A DNA stretch of 64,000 nucleotides from Zantedeschia hybrid cultivar. Lineage: Eukaryota > Streptophyta > Magnoliopsida > Alismatales > Araceae. Made by a program: the position numbers and the translations under genes. Below are positions 58,514 through 64,000 of this stretch, in pieces. Positions within the stretch are counted from its first letter, which is position 1; the number at the start of each line of letters is the position of its first letter. The stretch spans positions 57,283,129 through 57,347,128 of the forward strand of contig JARZZO010000009.1 in assembly GCA_030544215.1 (NCBI GenBank), in the 5' to 3' direction. The notes under the pieces were generated by a model. It had not been told where the DNA came from. It saw only the letters and a program-made list of their open reading frames with translations, and searched no databases.

Positions 58514-60012
58514 GGGCTGCTTATGTATTTTCCTTTTCTTTTGTGACTCTTGTACAAAAACACCTTTGATATATATATGAAATTTTGCCTTCAGCTTTGT
58601 GTCTCACGTGTTTGACTTGTGTCCTGTACATTACTTAACAAACATGTTAAGTATCTATTTAGGCTTAGCCTCTTGCTCAGTTAAGTAACCGATTAATTGA
58701 TCGTTTTCTTAGTAGAAGGGTCAAGAGGCATAGCCTTTATTAACAAAGGTAACAATGATTGGACTGGAGGAAACACATAATAAGATGCAACATACAAGCA
58801 TGCAGATGCTCGCTAAAAAAAAAAGAAAGGAATGAAACATATCAAATGCAATAAGTAGATGCTAATTGAAATATTTTTTGATTTTGAAATATTAATTTTT
58901 GTTTGGGTTTTGGAACATATATATTTTTTTGGATTTTCGAAATATCTTATTTTTTTGGATTTTGGGATATGTATTTTTTTGGATTTTTGAGATTTATATT
59001 TTTTTTGGATTTTGAAATATGTATTTTTTTTTTTTGGATTTTGAAATATGTACTTTTTTTTTGGATTTTGAAATATCTATTTTTTTTGGATTTTGAAATA
59101 TCTATTTTTTTTTTGATTTTGGGATTAATGTGCGAACTTAGAGACCAGCATGGTACTTAGATCAAAAGAACATATTCATCTATTAACTTAATTCTCAAAT
59201 TATTCTTCAATAATCTAACTTAGACCCATCGTGCTTGAACTTGTGTTTTCATTCGTGATCCCATTTGATGATTTGATCCTTAGTCAATCTAGGCCGTTCC
59301 TTAAGCTTGGAGCACGCCTCTTCAGAAAGAAAGGAAGAATTGGTTTAGAAAGCCTACGAGAAGGTTCCGGAGACCTAAAAAGATGTTCCTTTCTTATCCT
59401 AATATCTATTGGGGTTCGGTCATTTTCTTTCCGGGGTATTAATCGATCTTACGTTCCCTTTTCATTTGAATTCATGGCCTTGATGTAGCGTTTGTAGTGT
59501 AATGACCTTTTGATTTGATATTTGGCTTTTGCCTTTTACTTTTGCTTCTATTTTCTTTTTCTTTTCTTAGGACGGATCTCCCCCATTTTTTTTATGATGG
59601 CCGCCTACTAAGATGACGGGTATTCTTGGTAGTCTATTCTAAGCCTCGTTCCGACATCGTGGGCCGAGTGTAAAAACAGAATTTTTGTTTAAAAAGAATG
59701 AATTGCACTTTACACTTTTAGTCAAGCTTTCGGTATTCCTTCAGACTTGACATCTCTTGTTACTCACGAACCAAACGTGTCAGTGTGTGTAGTAATGCAT
59801 TTGAATTAAATTATCCAGACTGATAAGGGAATTTGAGTTTCTAAATTTTCTGATTCTATCCGTCTTTGCACCATATTGATCGACTCTTTAACTTAAGAGT
59901 AGTATTTCTTAGGATACAGACCATTCCAGGGGTGAGTTAATTCTTACCCTTCTGCATTAACTAAATGGTAAGCGTTACCAAGAAAAGCATGCGATAGAAC
60001 ATATGGTCCTTT
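58514..60012. other. Non-coding spacer between antisense gene and pol
   Basis: AT-rich sequence with the tandem repeat at 58867-59126. Open frames are short. Nothing else is recognised. Confidence 0.5.
58867..59126. repeat. AT-rich tandem repeat, about nine units of 25-30 bp
   Basis: The unit is T7-11 followed by GGATTTTGAAATATGTA or a close variant. The last four units are the most alike. It looks like recent slippage expansion. Confidence 0.9.
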
Positions 60013-60941
60013 CTAATTGGGTTGGAGTTTAGAACGCGGACCACCAGGTTTTACAAAAATTCTTTTGACGACTATTTCACCAACTTTGAACTTACGTTCA
60101 ATAACTTTCTTTTGATAAAAACGTGCTAATCTATTTTGATAAACTCTTGCATGATTAGCAGCTGACCATCTTTTCTCGTCTAAGAGTTCTAATTGAGCAA
60201 GGAGTGCTGAACGGTGTTCATCAATGGAAAATTCCTTATTCAATTGTACTCTTAATGACGGTATAAAGATCTCGTACAGAACTACCGCCTCCATTCTAAA
60301 TGTTAAGGAATAAGGAGTCTGCCCAGTGGGCGTGCGGATTGAAGTTCGGTAGGCCCATAGAGCCTCAATCAATTTTTCTGGCCAGTCTGTGAATTTATTA
60401 GACTTGCATGTCTTTTTGATGATTTTTATCAAAGTCTTGTTAGTTGCCTTTGCTTGGCCATTCCCTTGCGGATAATAAGGAGACGAATGATGCAATGCAA
60501 TTTTGTACCTGTTGCAGAGGTCTTTCAGCTCCTATGACACGAATTGAGGTCCATTGTCGGTGACGATGGTGCTTGGAATTCCAAATCTCATGATGTTCTT
60601 CATAATGAACTTGCAGACAGTTGATGCTTTGACTTCCGTGTACGCTTCAGGTTCCGCCCACTTGGAAAAGTATTCCGTTACCGTGAGGATGAAAGACTTC
60701 TGCTTAATGCCGGAATCAAGATTGCCAAGGGGTCCAATGACATCGAAAGCCCACATGGAGAAAGGCTATGGGGAGGAAACATGATTGAGTGTAGATGCAG
60801 GAGAATGGATCTTATCGGCGTGAAGTTGACACTTGGCACACCAATGGACATATCCAACACAATCTTCTTCCATAGTTGGCCAATAGAATCCTTGTCTAAG
60901 GATTTTCTTTGCTAGCATATGTCCATTAACATGGCCACCAC
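60013..60941 (-). pseudogene. Integrase of the Tat-like element (truncated, catalytic Glu lost)
   Basis: Reading leftward, the order is the HHCC finger (GHVNGHM ... CAKC, near 60935-60830), the first Asp in WAFDVIGP, the second in VTDNGPQF, then SSPYYPQGNGQAKATNKT and LWAYRTSIRTPTGQTPYSL, typical of Tat/Ogre/Retand integrases. The third catalytic residue, Glu in the usual GQAEA, is Lys here (GQAKA), a G-to-A change. Stops near 60770 and 60530 also break the frame. RT and RNase H are missing because the nested LTR begins at 60942, within the finger. Confidence 0.88.
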
Positions 60942-61017
60942 TGTAAGGATCGAGACTTTCGGATCCGGTTTTCGGGGTCGGACCCTATAGTTCTGGCCTT
61001 AGTGGGGGCTGAGGTTC

Positions 61018-61320
61018 TGTGTCGATTCGCGTCAGGACCTCGAGACGCGTTTTGAACGGCGTCCACCGTTGCAGACGCGTTTCAGGTTCTGCCACGTGGG
61101 CTGGCTTTGGGCCGCGAGAGCACGGCCCTGTCGTGTAGTCTGAACGGCGTCCGCGTGGGACGACGCCTTTCAGACTGCGACTCTGGGATCGTCAGAGTAC
61201 GGCCCTGACATGTCGCCTGAACGGCGTCTGCGTTGAACGACGCGTTTCAGACTCTTGTCAGAGCGGCCGTCACGTCACCTGATAGACGTCCGTGGATGTC
61301 GACGCGTTTTATCCAGTCTC
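61018..61320. repeat. Dyad cluster, five units (third LTR, 5' part)
   Basis: Units lie near 61028, 61058, 61147, 61225 and 61286. The first two form a 30-bp pair. Spacers are AGGACCTCGA, CACCGTTGCA, CGCGTGGGAC, TGCGTTGAAC and CGTGGATGTC. This is a well-preserved group with little CpG loss. Confidence 0.85.
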
Positions 61321-61867
61321 TGGTTAACCCCGCGATCCCTCCTTCTTTCCCTCATTTTCTTCCTTCTCTCTTTCTCTCCTTCCCTTCCGGCGAACTCGGC
61401 GGCGATCCCTCCTCCTCCCTCTTTTCCTCCCACCATTTCATCTCTCCCTCCACTCCATCCTCTACCTAGCTCCCACCACTACCACCTCCACTTCCACTGC
61501 GGCGTTTTACTCTCCGGACGGCGGCCGACGTCACGGTGGAGTAAGGACGACCACGGCGGTACCGGCGGCGGCGTGGGGCGAGACGGGTGGACGGCTTGAA
61601 GCTTGGAGGCGTTCAAGTATCCGGTAGGGTGACGGTTCCCATAGTATTGTGTTTAAACCATGTTTTCCCCGTTTGAGCATGTTATGGATCTTTGGTTTTG
61701 GGGGGTAGAACAAGCATGTTTAGGAGCTCTTCTTGATGATATGGGGGATTTCTATGGATGTGGTTTCTTGTTGATTGAATTGCTTCTCTCTCTCCTCCGT
61801 TTTTGGGTGATTTTGGGATTGTTGGGGTTGAAAGGGAGCCCTCGGGCTCATGACAGACTGGTTTCTA

Positions 61868-62232
61868 GGGTTGAAAGACGTCGTGCATGGACGACGCCTT
61901 TTTGAAGGGTGTCGGGCCATCACGACGCCTTTTAGACAGGAATCGCCTTAGTGAGAGTCTGCCAGTTCGGGGATTCTGGGACTAAAAGACGTCATGGGTG
62001 GGCGACGCGATTTGAATAGCGTCGGGTAACCATGACGCCTTTTAAGGCAGAAACTCCCTGATTAATGTTTTCTGAAATTCTTGGATTTCTGTGCTAAATG
62101 GCGTTTGAGGATGTAGACGCCTTTCAAAAGGCGACCACTGGTGTCGACGTCTTTTAGGCCTGGTTCTGAAGACAGTGTTTTACATGAACCAGGACATGGA
62201 GCTTGAATGGCGTCGGCCTTGGGCGACGCGAT
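61868..62232. repeat. Dyad cluster, seven units (third LTR, central part)
   Basis: Three adjacent pairs (near 61879/61910, 61989/62019, 62100/62130) and one single unit near 62210. Pair linkers are A/T-rich (TTTTTGAAG, ATTTGAAT, TTTCAAAA). The cluster corresponds in position and pairing to 14645-15003 of the solo LTR. Confidence 0.85.
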
Positions 62233-62451
62233 TCAAGACAGAACCACACTAATTCATGCCAGTAAAATGTGTTCATACTGCTAGATAGTTGGTTAGTGCA
62301 TGTTTTAGTGTACTCGATAGAGATGGATTCTACATGACCGGATGGTACTACATGGTGTTATGCGATCGCGGACTTTTCACGTGACCGGATCGTACTGTAC
62401 TGGGTTTTGTGTTACTGTGGACTTGGAGTGACAGTTGTAGCGTTTATCACC

Positions 62452-62567
62452 CTGTGCTGGTGTGGGTGAAGCACAGCGCCGGTGGGGGCGTGGGCGGGGT
62501 GACGCCTAGTGAGAGAGGGTCACCTGGTGAACCCCGGGGTCAGCTAGTACCGGTGTGGGCGTGGTAC
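62452..62567 (+). promoter_or_regulatory. Conserved-loop stem-loops in the third LTR
   Basis: CTGTGCT-GGTGTGGGTGA-AGCACAG is at 62452-62476, a 7-bp stem. GTACC-GGTGTGGGCGT-GGTAC is at 62547-62567. Between them is CGCC-GGTGGGGGCGTG-GGCG. The first stem differs from TGTGTC/GACACA of the other LTRs at two paired positions, and both sides changed together. Confidence 0.68.
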
Positions 62568-62667
62568 ATTCGGAGTGTCACTCATGCTGAGGGAAGGAGT
62601 AACCACCTAAGCCAGTTGGGCCGGACTAGCTAGAGTGCTATCCGAGGGGTTACTGCTTGGTCTCAGC

Positions 62668-64000
62668 TGTAGGTGCTGAAAATTTGCTCGTGTGATTAAT
62701 GTGAAAAACTATGTTGTTTAGGGTAAATTAACCTATTAAAAAAAATGCAACTAAGGTGCAGTGATCGCCAGAAACTTTTAACTAAAAAGCTTCAAAAGAG
62801 TTTGATCGCCTACCTGTTTAAACGCGGAAGAATGAATCCTTGGTTCCCCTCCTTCAGCCGGCTGAAGAAAGAGAGCCTCTTCTTGTTCTTTTGTTCTTGC
62901 TGTTGAATGTTGAGGATTGTCCAGAAATTCTCCTGGCTTTTGTGCTTGATTTCCCTCTTTTTGATTTCTTGTTGTTGTTGAATGCGGCAGAGACAGAGAG
63001 ACAGAAGAATAAAGAAGAAATAGTGATGAGAATCTAAATAGAAGAAACAATATCAAGGTTAACCATGATTATAAACATGTATAAACAGCAACTCACTTGT
63101 TTTAAATGGCTTTGAAACCCCTTTAGAACAGATGGGTTTTGGAAAATTAATGATGTGGTGTGTGTTGCATGCAGTGAATATGAGACTAATAAATGAAAAT
63201 GAAATTCTAATATGAAAAACTTATGCCCGGTTGGAGAAGCCTTGAAGGATGAAGATCTGGAAGAGGGACGCCGACTTCTGGAAATGGCAGCGCTCCGGCG
63301 TTCCGACGTGGTTGCTTCGATCTTCAAATCGCTATAACGCTGTGGCTCAATAATTCTCTCTCTCTTCTTTTTTTTTTTAACTCTGAGATGCAAGGTATTT
63401 ATAGGCATTTTCTGCGTTCGCGATTAACATAGAAAAATCTCGGATTTATCTACCTTAATCGACAGATAATTACTGATTAATTCATCTTTATCTGTAATTA
63501 TATAAAACGCGTCCACCTTGGCTGACGCCTTTTAGATTAAATTAAGATAAGGATAAATATCCGGGAAAACTTATCTTTATCTTTATTAGCTAAAACGCGT
63601 CCACGTGTGTAGACGTCTTTTACACTAATTAAGATAAGGATAAACATCCGGAAGAGAAGTTAAAACAGCTTAGGAAACCTAAAACGCGTCGACGTTACCA
63701 GACGCCTTTTATCTAATAAATCAATTAATTAAAATTCAAATTTAAACGCTAAAATAGGAATGAAGTCTAAAACGCGTCCACATGAGTAGACGCCTTTTAG
63801 GATTCTTCATATTTTAACTGAAATTTGAGCTAAAATCAATTCGATTGATTAACTTAAACATGTCTGTTTAACCCGACACTCAAAAAGATTAATAAAAATT
63901 AATCAATGATTAATTATCAGACCATTCTGAGGCATTATTATATGATATGAAATTTACTCAAAATGACGTCAAAATTAGCGTGTCTACAGCTGCCTCACCT
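62668..64000. repeat. Start of another Tat-like LTR, running off the window
   Basis: It begins TGTAGGTGCTGAAAATTTGC and follows 50756-52060 throughout. It interrupts the third Tekay-like LTR after TCTCAGC. Orientation relative to its own internal region cannot be determined from this part alone, though similarity suggests the same sense as the LTR at 50756. Confidence 0.75.
63500..63802. repeat. Dyad cluster, four units, in the second Tat-like LTR
   Basis: Units lie near 63508, 63598, 63688 and 63778, regularly about 90 bp apart. All are of type AAACGCGTC-N10-GACGC(C/T)TTT with spacers CACCTTGGCT, CACGTGTGTA, GACGTTACCA and CACATGAGTA. The LTR at 51665 has three such units with more CpG loss. 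Confidence 0.85.

Larger units (their letters stand above)
50756..60941 (-). mobile_element. Tat-like Ty3/gypsy element with antisense genes (partial)
   Basis: The integrase on the - strand (60013-60941) is of Tat/Ogre/Retand type. A 3' LTR begins at 50756, and the space between carries two spliced genes on the opposite strand. Antisense ORFs between pol and the 3' LTR are a known trait of Tat-lineage elements. The 5' part is cut off by the nested LTR at 60942. The second LTR of the same family at 62668 is probably a different copy. Confidence 0.65.
60942..62667 (+). repeat. Truncated third Tekay-like LTR nested in the Tat integrase
   Basis: It starts TGTAAGGATCGAG. It has the family layout: dyads at 61018-61320, GC-rich block at 61503-61560, dyads at 61868-62232, stem-loops at 62452-62567. 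It stops abruptly at 62667, where the other LTRs continue for hundreds of bases, because a Tat-like LTR begins at 62668. Whether the rest lies beyond the window cannot be seen. Confidence 0.85.

Overview
This window is nuclear DNA of a flowering plant. Three things show this: a spliced SEC61-alpha gene with short GT-AG introns, plant-type LTR retrotransposons primed by initiator tRNA-Met, and plant-style LINE, SINE, MITE and PIF/Harbinger elements. The species cannot be read from the sequence. Only one host gene is recognisable; almost everything else is stacked transposable elements (TEs).

Layout. 1-7250: the 3' three quarters of a SEC61A gene on the + strand, with a LINE fragment in its last intron. 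7842-8129: a MITE. 9348-21091: a complete but dead Ty3/gypsy element on the - strand (Tekay/Del-like) with 2113-bp LTRs and a TTCAT target duplication; its pol is split by a 2757-bp solo LTR of a sister subfamily (GATCC duplication). 21097-27000: sparse DNA with a SINE and one arm of an old duplication whose other arm is at 40.5-42 kb. 27019-37183: a decayed 10-kb PIF/Harbinger element with a Myb/SANT-like ORF, an ORF with an RNase H1/viroplasmin-type domain, and a DDE transposase; a LINE fragment and a 1551-bp solo LTR sit inside it. 37.2-45.9 kb: MITEs, a SINE and a possible old LTR. 45875-48315: LTR, primer site and truncated gag of a second Tekay-like element. 48.3-50.8 kb: remains of a coiled-coil TE protein. 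50756-60941: a Tat-like Ty3/gypsy element on the - strand that carries two antisense, intron-containing genes, a DUF7745-like one and a plant mobile domain (PMD) one. 60942-62667: a truncated third Tekay-like LTR inside the Tat integrase. 62668 to the end: another Tat-like LTR.

The most striking signal is a structured repeat of more than 60 copies: 5-bp half-sites GCGTC and GACGC facing each other across exactly 10 bp. Where two units are adjacent, the half-sites usually alternate about every 15 bp. It fills the LTRs of the Tekay-like elements and also the LTRs, antisense-gene flanks and an intron of the unrelated Tat-like elements, and I saw none in the non-LTR parts of the window. A second signal is a set of three short stem-loops per Tekay-like LTR, with a conserved 11-nt loop (GGTGTGGGAGT) and stems that differ in sequence but stay complementary. 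Both look like sites bound by a protein or RNA factor shared by otherwise unrelated retrotransposons.
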